Shown here one piece after another: positions 7,947 to 16,444 of a stretch of DNA of 41,720 nt; position 1 is the stretch's first letter, and the number at the start of each line of letters is the position of its first letter. Origin of the DNA: an uncultured Prevotellaceae bacterium (lineage in GTDB: Bacteria; Bacteroidota; Bacteroidia; Bacteroidales; Muribaculaceae); NCBI GenBank assembly GCA_900318065.1, contig ONIY01000004.1, positions 1 through 41,720 of the forward strand. The letters run 5' to 3'. The translations under genes and the position numbers were made by a program. The notes beneath the pieces are model-generated. The model was given only the letters and a program-made list of their open reading frames with translations, did not search any database and was not told the DNA's origin.

Positions 7947-9560
7947 ATGGCAAAATTTGATAAGTCAGTATTAGCGAAGTATGGCATCACCGATGTACAG
8001 GAGGTGCTTTACAATCCCACCTATGAGGTATTGTTCAACGAAGAGACAAAAGACGGTCTTGAGGGCTTTGACGTGGGTCAGGAGACCGAGCTTGGCGCCA
8101 TCAACGTGATGACCGGCATCTACACTGGTCGCTCGCCCAAGGACAAATTCATCGTTATGGACGAGAACAGCAAGGACACCGTGTGGTGGACTACTCCAGA
8201 GTATCCCAACGATAACCACCCCGCAAGCCTTGAGACTTGGGAGGCCGTTAAGAGCCTTGCCAAGAAGCAGCTGAGCGGCAAGCGCCTCTTTGTGGTTGAC
8301 GGTTTTTGCGGTACCCACAAGGACACCCGCATGAAAGTGCGCTTCATCATGGAGGTTGCATGGCAAGCCCACTTCGTTACCAATATGTTCATCCGTCCTC
8401 AAAACGAGGCAGAGTTTGACCAGGAGCCCGACTTCATCGTTTACACCGCCAGCAAGGCAAAGGTGGAGAACTACAAGGAGTTGGGTCTCAACAGCGAGAC
8501 TGCTGTAGTGTTCAACGTGACCAGCAAGGAGCAAGTGATCCTCAACACCTGGTATGGTGGCGAGATGAAGAAAGGCTTGTTCTCGATGATGAACTATTAC
8601 CTTCCCTTGAAGGGCATCGCCGCAATGCACTGCAGCGCCAACACCGACATGAACGGCGAGAACACCGCCATCTTCTTTGGTTTGAGCGGCACCGGCAAGA
8701 CCACCTTGTCGACCGACCCCAAGCGCAAGCTCATTGGTGACGACGAGCACGGCTGGGACGACGAGGGCGTATTCAACTTTGAGGGTGGTTGCTATGCTAA
8801 GGTTATCAACCTTGACAAGGAGAGCGAGCCCGACATCTACAACGCCATCCACCGCGACGCGCTGCTGGAGAACGTTACCGTTGACGCCGAGGGCAAGATT
8901 GACTTTGCCGACAAGAGCGTTACCGAGAACACCCGCGTGAGCTACCCCATCTACCACATCAAGAACATCGTTCGCCCCCAGAGCCATGGTCCCGCTGCCA
9001 AGCAGGTGATCTTCTTGAGTGCCGACGCCTTTGGCGTGCTGCCTCCAGTATCTATCCTGACTCCCGAGCAGACCAAGTACTACTTCCTGAGCGGCTTTAC
9101 CGCAAAATTGGCAGGTACCGAGCGTGGCATCACCGAGCCCACTCCCACCTTCAGCGCATGCTTTGGCCAGGCATTCCTTGAGTTGCACCCAACCAAGTAT
9201 GCCGAGGAGCTCGTTAAGCGCATGCAGGAGAGTGGCGCAAAGGCCTATCTCGTGAACACTGGCTGGAACGGAACTGGCAAGCGCATCTCGATTCGCGACA
9301 CCCGCGGTATCATCGACGCTATCCTGAACCACAGCATCGACAATGCTCCCACCAAGGAGATCCCATTCTTCAACTTCACCGTTCCCACTCAGCTCGAGGG
9401 CGTAGATCCCGCAATCCTTGACCCACGCGACACCTACGCTAACCCCGCCGAATGGGAAGAGAAGGCTAAGGACTTGGCAAGCCGCTTCATCAAGAACTTT
9501 GTGAAGTATGAGAGCAACGAGGCTGGTAAGGCCCTCGTAGCCGCTGGTCCACAGCTCTAA
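7947..9560 (+). CDS. pckA: Phosphoenolpyruvate carboxykinase (ATP)
   Basis: 537 residues, typical length. The enzyme interconverts oxaloacetate plus ATP with phosphoenolpyruvate, CO2 and ADP. In gut Bacteroidales it commonly runs in the carboxylating direction to feed the fumarate/succinate branch. Visible motifs are TGRSPKDKF (Arg62, substrate binding), WYGGEMKKG (around 202), the kinase-1a P-loop GLSGTGKTT at 245-253 with Lys251, and the kinase-2 segment GDDEHGW at about 264-270. It stands alone, with its own promoter and a strong terminator. Its strongly biased codon use, typical of highly expressed genes, produces a 533-residue open frame on the opposite strand that is not a gene. Confidence 0.97.
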   Translation: MAKFDKSVLAKYGITDVQEVLYNPTYEVLFNEETKDGLEGFDVGQETELGAINVMTGIYTGRSPKDKFIVMDENSKDTVWWTTPEYPNDNHPASLETWEAVKSLAKKQLSGKRLFVVDGFCGTHKDTRMKVRFIMEVAWQAHFVTNMFIRPQNEAEFDQEPDFIVYTASKAKVENYKELGLNSETAVVFNVTSKEQVILNTWYGGEMKKGLFSMMNYYLPLKGIAAMHCSANTDMNGENTAIFFGLSGTGKTTLSTDPKRKLIGDDEHGWDDEGVFNFEGGCYAKVINLDKESEPDIYNAIHRDALLENVTVDAEGKIDFADKSVTENTRVSYPIYHIKNIVRPQSHGPAAKQVIFLSADAFGVLPPVSILTPEQTKYYFLSGFTAKLAGTERGITEPTPTFSACFGQAFLELHPTKYAEELVKRMQESGAKAYLVNTGWNGTGKRISIRDTRGIIDAILNHSIDNAPTKEIPFFNFTVPTQLEGVDPAILDPRDTYANPAEWEEKAKDLASRFIKNFVKYESNEAGKALVAAGPQL

Positions 9561-9605
9561 GCCCCCTTTCAATGCGGAATTCCCCCCGAGGAATTCCTTG
9601 AGAAA

Positions 9606-9650
9606 ACAATTAATCGCCGCATGGTCGCAAGACCACGCGGCGATTGTTGT
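9606..9650 (+). terminator. Strong stem-loop terminator after pckA
   Basis: AATCGCCGC pairs with GCGGCGATT, with an inner GGTC/GACC pairing and outer ACAA/TTGT pairs. The hairpin begins about 45 bp after the pckA stop. Just before it, GGAATTCC occurs twice (about 9575-9596). Confidence 0.75.
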
Positions 9651-9663
9651 ATAGTATTAGGAT

Positions 9664-9808
9664 GGTGCTGCAAAGCCCCACAAAAATAAAAACCACTAAT
9701 TAAACAGATTAATCAGATTGTTTAATCGTCTGAAATACAGAATAATAAAAATTCTATAATCTGTTTAATCTGAAAAAACTGTGGTTTATTTAGTCTTGCA
9801 ACACCCAT
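9664..9808. repeat. MITE-like long imperfect inverted repeat
   Basis: The gap after pckA holds an imperfect palindrome of about 145 bp. The left arm reads GGTGCTGCAAAGC, then AATAAAAACCAC, then TAAACAGATTAATCAGATT. The right arm reads AATCTGTTTAATCTGA, then GTGGTTTATTT, then TCTTGCAACACC. Arms of about 45 bp match with small gaps around a centre of roughly 45 bases. No open frame inside. It has the form of a miniature inverted-repeat element. Confidence 0.6.
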
Positions 9809-9922
9809 TGATGAGGGAATAACCAGCCTTTTACGACAGCTTGTTCTTGTGTGACTGGCGGTGCATTATTGTGCCGTTTTCAAGTTTTAGCACAAATGAA
9901 TAATAGATTTTTGAGGATTTTG

Positions 9923-9953
9923 TTGATTATTATTCAAATAATTCCTACCTTTG
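9923..9953 (+). promoter_or_regulatory. Promoter of the TPR gene pair
   Basis: TTG at 9923-9925, 20-bp spacer, and a perfect TAnnTTTG box (TACCTTTG) at 9946-9953. The ATG of the first TPR gene is at 9996, so the leader is about 35 bases. Confidence 0.7.
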
Positions 9954-9995
9954 GAGGTTTTAGGATTCACATTACCTTATACAATACTGTTAGCA

Positions 9996-11897
9996 ATGAG
10001 ATTTAAACTACTAATACTGCTCCTGCTGGGCACTGCCGTGAGTTCGCTGGCATTGACCAGGGAATTCAAGAAACTCATCCCTGTAGTCGAGAGCAAGCAA
10101 TACAACCAGTGGAGCGACAGCGAGCTGTTCAGGCTAGGCGTTGAGACGCTAAACAGTTATGACGCAGACAATAGGCATGACAACGTTGAATTGCTCGACG
10201 CCGCCATTAGCTGCCTCGAGCAAGAGGTGGCACAGCACCCCGGTAATGGCTATGCCGCCTGCAACCTCGCCATTGCCAAGTTGCGCTCGATGGATGCTGG
10301 CGAAAGTTCGGGCGACTACGACTATGTTGACTACGTTGACTCGGTCGAGACAGCCGAGGTCTTGGAATTGAAAGCAAAAATCCAGGAGCTGAAAGCCCGT
10401 GAAGAGGCGCTGCGCAACGAGGCTTGCCAGTTGTTCAAGCGCAGCATCAGTCTCATTCCTGCTGGCGATGCCTCGGGCCTGTGTGTTGCCCATCGCGGGC
10501 TGGCGGTTGCGCTCGTGGAGCAGGAAGCCGACAGCGCTCTGATTATCAATACCATCAACAAGGCGATAGCGCTGCACCCTTGCAAGGCCGCTTACGTCAC
10601 CCGCATCTTCCTTCACATAACCATAGCCGAGAACATCGAGCGTCAGCTCCCTGAGGAAGATCAGGGCGAATACCACAAGGACCAACTTGGCCAGGTTATA
10701 ATAGCCGACATAGAGGATTTCTATAATCATTTCCCCAATGACCCCGAGGCTTGTGCATTCATGATCTTGCGTGCGCAAGAGAGCCGCGACCCACAAGGCG
10801 TTGTTGACTATTGCGACATGTTTTTCGAGAATGTGAAGAATGTTGATGCCGAGAACCTCATCTTTGACGAGATGACCACCGAGATTTCCACAATGTTCAA
10901 GAAAGAACGCGGCAGGGCGCTCATGGAGCTGGGTCGCAACGCCGATGCTGTTGACGACCTTCTTGAGGCTGGTGCTAAAGATGAACTTAATATTATAGCC
11001 AGCGAGAATCCCTCGATGGTGATGGATAAAATCAAGCAGCGCATGGCTGCTGGCGGTGACGAGTTGAGCCAGCTTGCCGCCCGAATAGCGCAAGACTACC
11101 TGCATGACTACAAGGAGGCCTTGCAATATTATGAGATGCAGCTCAAAGATAGCCCCGCCGATGCCAACACCCTGCATTCCATCGCCCAGTGCTACTACAT
11201 GCTTGGCGATGTGGACAATGCATTGCTCTATGCCGAGGCCACCGACCGCACGGGAGGTTACAACACCATACTCGACAAGGCGCTCCTGGGGCTGGGCAGG
11301 GTAGACGAGGTTATCAAGAGGCATGAGGACCGCGTGGCAATGGCCGACATGATAGAGATTGACGCCCGCGAATACATGGAACTGGGCTACTGCTACCTGC
11401 TCAAGCGCGACTGGCAGCGCGCCGAGTCATGCCTGGGCAAGAGCGTGGCGATGGGCGATGAGTACCATGTAATTCCTGCCCTGTACTATCGCGGCATTGC
11501 GCTCAAGGCAATGGGCAAGAAAGCCGAGGCGAGGAAAGCCTTTGACGAAGCACTTGAGCATGAGAACATTGTGTTTGAGTATGAGCACCTGCATGCCCTG
11601 GCACTTGGCGAGGTGGGCAAGGTGCAAGAGGCTCGCGAAGTGATGGAGAGTGTGATTGAGCACCAGGATTTTGTTTCAACAAGCAACTACGACATAGCTT
11701 GCGACTATGCCACCCTGGGCGACAAGGACAAGATGCTCCAGTTCATGCAACTGCACTTTGAGAAAGAGCCCCACAATCTGGGCCTCATCGACAAGGACTG
11801 GCGGCTCGACGGCGTGCGCAACCTGCCCGAGTTCAAGCGCCTTATTGCCCAGCAGAAGGAAAAGTTTAACTTCACAACACCAGCAAGAAAGAAATGA
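9996..11897 (+). CDS. Secreted tetratricopeptide-repeat protein (first of a tandem pair)
   Basis: About 633 residues starting MRFKLLILLLLGTAVSSLA, a signal peptide. An upstream in-frame TTG at 9951 lies within the -7 promoter box and is rejected as start. TPR-type helical repeats are visible along the chain, for example AACNLAIAKL, ALQYYEMQLKDSPADANTLH, SIAQCYYMLGDVDNALLYAE and YYRGIALKAMGKKAEARKAF. It probably acts as a periplasmic or surface scaffold; no enzymatic motif is seen. Its N-terminal block (QWSDSELFRLGVETL, then QHPGNGYAACNLAIAK) closely parallels the next gene (PWSDSAPFQQGVKEL, LHPSNGYAMCNLAMSK), so the two are diverged duplicates. The stop overlaps the start of the next gene as ATGA. 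Confidence 0.8.
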   Translation: MRFKLLILLLLGTAVSSLALTREFKKLIPVVESKQYNQWSDSELFRLGVETLNSYDADNRHDNVELLDAAISCLEQEVAQHPGNGYAACNLAIAKLRSMDAGESSGDYDYVDYVDSVETAEVLELKAKIQELKAREEALRNEACQLFKRSISLIPAGDASGLCVAHRGLAVALVEQEADSALIINTINKAIALHPCKAAYVTRIFLHITIAENIERQLPEEDQGEYHKDQLGQVIIADIEDFYNHFPNDPEACAFMILRAQESRDPQGVVDYCDMFFENVKNVDAENLIFDEMTTEISTMFKKERGRALMELGRNADAVDDLLEAGAKDELNIIASENPSMVMDKIKQRMAAGGDELSQLAARIAQDYLHDYKEALQYYEMQLKDSPADANTLHSIAQCYYMLGDVDNALLYAEATDRTGGYNTILDKALLGLGRVDEVIKRHEDRVAMADMIEIDAREYMELGYCYLLKRDWQRAESCLGKSVAMGDEYHVIPALYYRGIALKAMGKKAEARKAFDEALEHENIVFEYEHLHALALGEVGKVQEAREVMESVIEHQDFVSTSNYDIACDYATLGDKDKMLQFMQLHFEKEPHNLGLIDKDWRLDGVRNLPEFKRLIAQQKEKFNFTTPARKK

Positions 11898-13486
11898 AAG
11901 CATTCCTGAAATACAGCCTGTGCCTTGCTGTGCTCATGGGAGCATGGCAGGCGGCGTGGGCGCAAGACGATATTGCCGAGGAAGTCGACTCGGTTTTCAC
12001 CCAAGAGGCCCTCACCGGTGAGGGGTTCAACCCGTGGAGTGACAGTGCGCCATTCCAGCAAGGAGTTAAGGAGCTTGACTTGAGCCTCGACTACGACAAG
12101 GCCGCCAGCTGCTTTAGCCAGGAGCTCAAGCTTCACCCCTCTAACGGCTATGCCATGTGCAACCTTGCCATGAGCAAGAGCCACCAGGCCGAGGTCACGT
12201 TGAACAAGAGCACCTACGACATCCTGAACATCCCCGGCATCGACCGTGATGCGGCACAAGAGCTTTATCTTACCGCCCGCATCCAGTATTTTGCTTCACT
12301 GAACGAAGCAATCGACCTGATGAAAGACGGCATAGCATTGCTGCCCAGCGACGACGAGGAGTCGCAGTGCCGCGCCACTGTGCGGCTTGCCGAGTTCCTC
12401 ACCGCTGCCGAGGCCGATGTCGACGATGTGATCAAGACCTACAAGAAAGCCATCGACTTGCATCCCTGCGACGGCTGCATAACGCCGTTTCTCGCCTATG
12501 CCAAGCAGCAAGACCGCAAAGCCGACGCTCTTGAGGTGATTAGCAACCTCAAGGAACTGCCCAGCGACATAGATGTGAAATGGTTACTTGCCATAAATGC
12601 TTACAACAGCGGCGATTACCACCAAGCCCTTGAACTGACAAGAGAAGAGCTCGCTGCCGAGCATGATGTCAACAACGCATCCTTTGCCGCCGAGATATAT
12701 TACATGCTGGGCGATGTGGACAAGGCCCTGGTAATGCTCGACGAGGCACAGAGGCTGAATGCCGCCTCCAAGGAGACCGGCCCTGACTATTACATCAACC
12801 GCAGGATAGCCATTGAGATGAATTGTGGCATGGTGGATGAGGTGATACACGATGCTAAGGTGAGCGAGATAGTGTGCAGTGGCAACCCCGAAGCACTGCC
12901 CAACGCCTACTCGGCGCTGGGATGGGCTTATAGCGCTAAGCGCCAGTGGAGCGAAGCGATAGCCGCCTACGACAAGTGGGCTCAGTTGAACCCCAATGAC
13001 TACGGTCCCGCCTACTGGGCCGCCAGGGCCAAGGTGCTGGCGGGCAACACCGCTCAAGGACGCAAGGAGCTGGAAGAACTGCTTAACGTTGTTGACTTTA
13101 GCGGCAATCAGGAACTAAAGATGAACATGCTCTACTACCTGGGCCGCACCAGCGAGTCGCGAGCCATCCTCGACGCGCTTGCCCAGAACAGCGAGCTGGT
13201 GATGTGGATGAACAAGCAAGGTGAGGAAATAAAAGGTGAGTTGCCCGAGGTGATGTCGCTCTACAACCTTGCCTGCGCCTATTCGCTCCATGGCGAGAGC
13301 AGCACAGCACTCGACTACCTCAAGCGCTGCTTTGAGTCGGCTGAGGCTGAGCCAAACTTTGACTATGCCGTTCTTGACTACGACTTCGACAACATCAGGA
13401 AAAATCCCAAGTTCATGGAACTGATCAACACCTATAAGACTAAGTGGCTCAACGGCACTTTAAAAAAGGTGGGTTCTATAAATTGA
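11894..13486 (+). CDS. Secreted tetratricopeptide-repeat protein (second of a tandem pair)
   Basis: 530 residues beginning MKAFLKYSLCLAVLMGAWQ, with signal cleavage likely after AAWAQ. TPR-like repeats include AEIYYMLGDVDKALVMLDEA, SALGWAYSAKRQWSEAIAAY and YNLACAYSLHGESSTALDYL. It shares an N-terminal block and a C-terminal block (LDYDFDNIRKNPKFMELI, compared with LIDKDWRLDGVRNLPEFKRLI) with the preceding gene, indicating duplication then divergence. The ATG overlaps the upstream stop, so translation is coupled. Both are likely periplasmic partners of unknown function. Confidence 0.8.
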   Translation: MKAFLKYSLCLAVLMGAWQAAWAQDDIAEEVDSVFTQEALTGEGFNPWSDSAPFQQGVKELDLSLDYDKAASCFSQELKLHPSNGYAMCNLAMSKSHQAEVTLNKSTYDILNIPGIDRDAAQELYLTARIQYFASLNEAIDLMKDGIALLPSDDEESQCRATVRLAEFLTAAEADVDDVIKTYKKAIDLHPCDGCITPFLAYAKQQDRKADALEVISNLKELPSDIDVKWLLAINAYNSGDYHQALELTREELAAEHDVNNASFAAEIYYMLGDVDKALVMLDEAQRLNAASKETGPDYYINRRIAIEMNCGMVDEVIHDAKVSEIVCSGNPEALPNAYSALGWAYSAKRQWSEAIAAYDKWAQLNPNDYGPAYWAARAKVLAGNTAQGRKELEELLNVVDFSGNQELKMNMLYYLGRTSESRAILDALAQNSELVMWMNKQGEEIKGELPEVMSLYNLACAYSLHGESSTALDYLKRCFESAEAEPNFDYAVLDYDFDNIRKNPKFMELINTYKTKWLNGTLKKVGSIN

Positions 13487-13498
13487 TTTGAGTTTTAT

Positions 13499-13662
13499 AG
13501 TAATTATGCGATTCCAATCTGCTAAATATCAGGCGACAAACTCCCCCTCTAAGATAGAGGGGGCGGGGGGGAGTATGATGTTGTCGACAATTATTTCCTT
13601 ATTGTTGCATCGTTGCTATGTGGTCATACTCCCCCTAACCCCCTCTATCTTAGAGGGGGAAC
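13499..13662 (+). repeat. C-rich MITE-like element, copy A (uninterrupted)
   Basis: The core (13539-13662) has long terminal inverted repeats. The left end is ACTCCCCCTCTAAGATAG then AGGGGGCGGGGGGGAGTATG. The right end is CATACTCCCCCTAACCCC then CTCTATCTTAGAGGGGGAAC. Each end is itself a palindrome (CCCCCTCTA/TAGAGGGGG). A 5' flank from AGTAATTATGCGATTCC to CTAAATATCAGGCGAC is shared with copy B. The centre of about 45 bases is diverged from copies B and C. No coding capacity. Confidence 0.85.
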
Positions 13663-13687
13663 GTCTTTTGAAAAATAAATTAAGTTA

Positions 13688-13966
13688 ATGACAATGAGTG
13701 AGAAAGAACACACCCCGCGCTGGAAGAAACTGCTGATGCTGCTGTCGCTGCTGCCACTGTTGTGGTGGCCCGTGTCGCTGTTGCACGACACTGGCTACAT
13801 CTTCAACAAGACGGAGCGACTGCTCATGATACTGTTCCCGTTTTATGCGTTGATATCGGTGGCGCTGGCATGGTACTGCCGCAACGAGCGCCCCGAGGTG
13901 ATGTGGATTCTCATCATCCTGCTATGGCTGAGCTATGCAGCAGTATTTGCTATGGCAGCGATGTGA
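13688..13966 (+). CDS. Small three-helix membrane protein of unknown function
   Basis: 92 residues (or 90 from a second ATG at 13694). After a charged N-terminus (MTMSEKEHTPRWKK) there are three hydrophobic spans at about 15-32, 44-64 and 71-92, with a polar NERPE turn between the last two. The arrangement is consistent with a small inner-membrane protein. I do not recognise the family. It lies between repeat copy A and a GGGGATC/AACTGAT repeat block, on the same strand as its neighbours. Confidence 0.6.
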   Translation: MTMSEKEHTPRWKKLLMLLSLLPLLWWPVSLLHDTGYIFNKTERLLMILFPFYALISVALAWYCRNERPEVMWILIILLWLSYAAVFAMAAM

Positions 13967-14129
13967 AGTTGCGCCTGCGGCGCGTGGATCGAGGATCGGG
14001 GATCGAGGATCGGGGATCGGGAATCGAGGGGCACAGTCCGGAAAATCCGGAAGAACCGGAGAACTGATAACTGAGAACTGAAAACTGATAACTGACTACT
14101 GATAACTTAAAACTGATAACTATAAAGAT
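13967..14129. repeat. Repeat mosaic: GCGCC hairpin, GGATCG words, CCGGA words, AACTGAT words
   Basis: In order: GTTGCGCC-TGC-GGCGCG hairpin (13971-13983), GGGGATCG/GAGGATCG words to about 14030, a short CCGGAAAATCCGGAAGAACC stretch, then AACTGATAACTGAGAACTGA type words (14053-14122). The words end 7 bases before the ATG of the nucleoside kinase, so they make up its leader. Confidence 0.85.
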
Positions 14130-15803
14130 ATGATTGACGACTTAAAGATTTTTTGCAAGAACACGCAAGAGTACATCGACATTGACGGTGGCGACACGCT
14201 GCAGCAGATATATGAGACCATCGAGAAACGCATTCCGTTCAGGCCCATCTGCGCATTGGTAAACAACAAGGTGGAAGGACTGGGATATCCAGTCTTTGGA
14301 CCCAAGATGGTGGAGTATTTAGAGCCCACCTCGTCGCAAGGCTCCAGGGTGTATGTCCACTCGCTGTGTATGATCCTGTACAAAGCCATCGAGGACCTCT
14401 TCTCTGGCAAGCGGCTGCGCATTGAGCACAGCATCTCGGGCGGCTACTACTGCAAGATAAAGCATAACGAGGAACTGCTCACCCCCGAGAACATAGAGCG
14501 CATCAAGACTCGCATGCAGGAGATTATTGACCAGGACATCAAGTTCGTGCGCCGTGAGCGCCTCACCACCGACGTGGTGGAGATGTTCCGCAAGCAGGGC
14601 CTCAACGACAAGGTGCGCCTGCTCGAGTCGAGCAACGACCTCTACACCGTGTACTACAAGCTCGACAACATCGTCGACAGCTACTATGAGCCCCTGGCAC
14701 CATCCACTGGCTATATAACGGCCTTCAACCTCGAGCCCTACAAGGACGGCATGCTACTGCTGGGCTGTGACAGGAACAACCCCAGCGAGCCACGCAAGTC
14801 CTATCCCATGGAGAAGATGTTCAAGGCGTTTACCGACTATGTGAAGTTTAACGACATCGTGGGACTCAACGACGTGGGAACCTTGAACATAGGTGTGGAG
14901 AGAGGTCTGGCGCCCGACCTTATCAACGTTGCCGAGGCGCTGCACGACAAGATGTTTGCCCGCATTGCCGACGATATCACTCGCCGCTACAACGACGGTG
15001 GCGCCCGCGTGGTGCTCATTGCCGGGCCCTCGTCGAGTGGCAAGACCACCTCGAGCAAGCGATTGGCCATCCAGCTGCTCACCAACTATATCGTGCCCAA
15101 GGTAATCTCGCTCGACAACTACTTTGTGGATCGTGCCCACACGCCACGCGACGAGAGTGGCGAGTATGACTACGAGTCGCTCTATGCCCTCGACCTGGAG
15201 CAGTTCAACAAAGACCTCAAGGCGCTCATCAACGGCGAGGAGGTGCGCATACCCACCTACAACTTCCAGACTGGCGAGCGCGAGTATCGTGGCGACACAC
15301 TCAAACTCAAGGAGAACAACATCCTGCTCATGGAAGGCATCCATGGCCTTAACCCCGAGCTTACCAAGGACATCCCCGAGGAGATGAAATATCGCGTGTA
15401 TGTGAGCGCCCTCACCACCCTGAGCATCGACGACCATAACTGGGTGTCTACCAGCGACAACCGCTTGCTGCGGCGCATCGTGCGCGACTACAAGTACCGT
15501 GGCGCCAGTGCTAAAGACAGCATCGCGCGGTGGCCCAGTGTGCGCCGTGGTGAGGAGAAATGGATCTTCCCCTATCAGGAGAATGCCGACGCCATGCTCA
15601 ACTCGTCGCTGCTCTTTGAGCTCGCAGTGATGAAGGAGCAAGCCGAGCCCATTCTCAGGCAAGTGCCCACCAACGTTCCCGAGCACGCCGAGGCAAGCCG
15701 CCTGCTGCGCTTCCTGCGCTACTTCAAGGCAATCAACGACAGCACAATCCCCAGCACCAGTCTCATTCGCGAGTTCCTGGGCGGCAGCAGCTTTAGGGAT
15801 TAA
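14130..15803 (+). CDS. Nucleoside (uridine kinase-like) kinase with N-terminal TGS-like region
   Basis: 557 residues. The C-terminal half is a phosphoribulokinase/uridine kinase P-loop domain: VVLIAGPSSSGKTTSSKRLA (P-loop GPSSSGKTT at 299-307), then VISLDNYFVDRAHTPRD, IPTYNFQTGEREYRGDTL and NILLMEGIHGLN. The N-terminus (LKIFCKNTQEYIDIDGGDTL, and ALVNNKVEGLGYPV) resembles the TGS/threonyl-tRNA synthetase-like region fused to this kinase in many Bacteroidota and Firmicutes. It probably phosphorylates a nucleoside in the cytoplasm; the exact substrate cannot be read from sequence. Repeat-derived DNA occupies its leader, and no Bacteroidota promoter box is clear nearby. Confidence 0.88.
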   Translation: MIDDLKIFCKNTQEYIDIDGGDTLQQIYETIEKRIPFRPICALVNNKVEGLGYPVFGPKMVEYLEPTSSQGSRVYVHSLCMILYKAIEDLFSGKRLRIEHSISGGYYCKIKHNEELLTPENIERIKTRMQEIIDQDIKFVRRERLTTDVVEMFRKQGLNDKVRLLESSNDLYTVYYKLDNIVDSYYEPLAPSTGYITAFNLEPYKDGMLLLGCDRNNPSEPRKSYPMEKMFKAFTDYVKFNDIVGLNDVGTLNIGVERGLAPDLINVAEALHDKMFARIADDITRRYNDGGARVVLIAGPSSSGKTTSSKRLAIQLLTNYIVPKVISLDNYFVDRAHTPRDESGEYDYESLYALDLEQFNKDLKALINGEEVRIPTYNFQTGEREYRGDTLKLKENNILLMEGIHGLNPELTKDIPEEMKYRVYVSALTTLSIDDHNWVSTSDNRLLRRIVRDYKYRGASAKDSIARWPSVRRGEEKWIFPYQENADAMLNSSLLFELAVMKEQAEPILRQVPTNVPEHAEASRLLRFLRYFKAINDSTIPSTSLIREFLGGSSFRD

Positions 15804-16060
15804 TTAATGCACAATGCACAATTGGGCTGCGCCCTATACCATCTTGTGAGCTAACATAATTATCTTCTTTTGGGTCAGCCTTCGGCTGAGAGAATGGTTG
15901 GAGACGCCGCACCCCCAGTGCCGCTATTTCCATTCGCTGGCGCTCATTCCGATAGCGGTACTGGGGGTTATACATGGGTTCAGCCTCCGGCTGATTAGCT
16001 GGCGGAAATTTTGCTGAATAGTTACACTACCGATGGAAGTGGTGGAAAAGTGTTAAAATT
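15804..16060. repeat. Structured repeat element with CCCCCAGT palindrome
   Basis: After a short TAATGCACAATGCACAATTG word, the sequence GGGTCAGCCTTCGGCTGA (15872-15889) and GGGTTCAGCCTCCGGCTGA (15976-15994) are two hairpin-forming direct repeats. They flank an inverted repeat ACCCCCAGTGCCGCTAT (15911-15927) and ATAGCGGTACTGGGGGT (15952-15968). The element looks like a non-coding dispersed repeat. No gene is seen. Confidence 0.65.
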
Positions 16061-16075
16061 GGAATAAAAATGGCT

Positions 16076-16121
16076 TTATTCCGCTAAATGAGGTCTGAAA
16101 TGGCTGTGTTTAGCGGAATAA
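16076..16121. repeat. Perfect 13-bp inverted repeat upstream of the efflux operon
   Basis: TTATTCCGCTAAA (16076-16088) and TTTAGCGGAATAA (16109-16121) are perfect reverse complements separated by 20 bases. It lies about 170 bp upstream of the probable efflux promoter. It may be an operator, a remnant terminator or a small repeat. Confidence 0.6.
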
Positions 16122-16290
16122 GTGCGATTTTATACTTGGCGTGGGTGGTCAATAGGTGTCGGTTTTTTAGAGTGAGAGAGTGTCCACCAGCCCCCAGCGC
16201 TTTGTTGATAACGGGACCAACGTGATGGGAAAAAAGCTCTCTAATGTATAATAATTCCCCCAAAGTGGTGGTTTTTTCAGATTTTATGCT

Positions 16291-16298
16291 TATCTTTG
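16291..16298 (+). promoter_or_regulatory. Probable -7 box for the RND efflux operon
   Basis: TATCTTTG is a perfect TAnnTTTG match. No clear TTG is found at the expected -33 position, so it may need an activator. The leader to the ATG at 16445 would be about 140 bases. Confidence 0.5.
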
Positions 16299-16444
16299 CG
16301 ATGTCATCAGATATTTTTGCCTGGTTTGATTTGCGGCACTGAACTGGATGAGAAATCTGTCATGGCAAAATTCTTGGCAACTTTCTTTGTTGGCCTGGAA
16401 GTTATAAAGTTTGTTGAATAAAAGTGCTGCATGATTTAGGCTAT

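Noticed and set aside
7971-9572. 533-residue open frame opposite pckA
   Set aside because: It mirrors pckA exactly, has no recognisable motifs or promoter, and is explained by the codon bias of a highly expressed gene with few stop-generating codons on the reverse strand.
10149-11324. 391-residue open frame opposite the first TPR gene
   Set aside because: The sense protein has a signal peptide, repeats and a promoter; the antisense frame has none of these.
13499-13662. Element A as an ordinary transcription terminator
   Set aside because: Its ends are palindromic and could terminate, but the shared centre, flanks and nested insertions in other copies show a repeat element rather than a simple hairpin.
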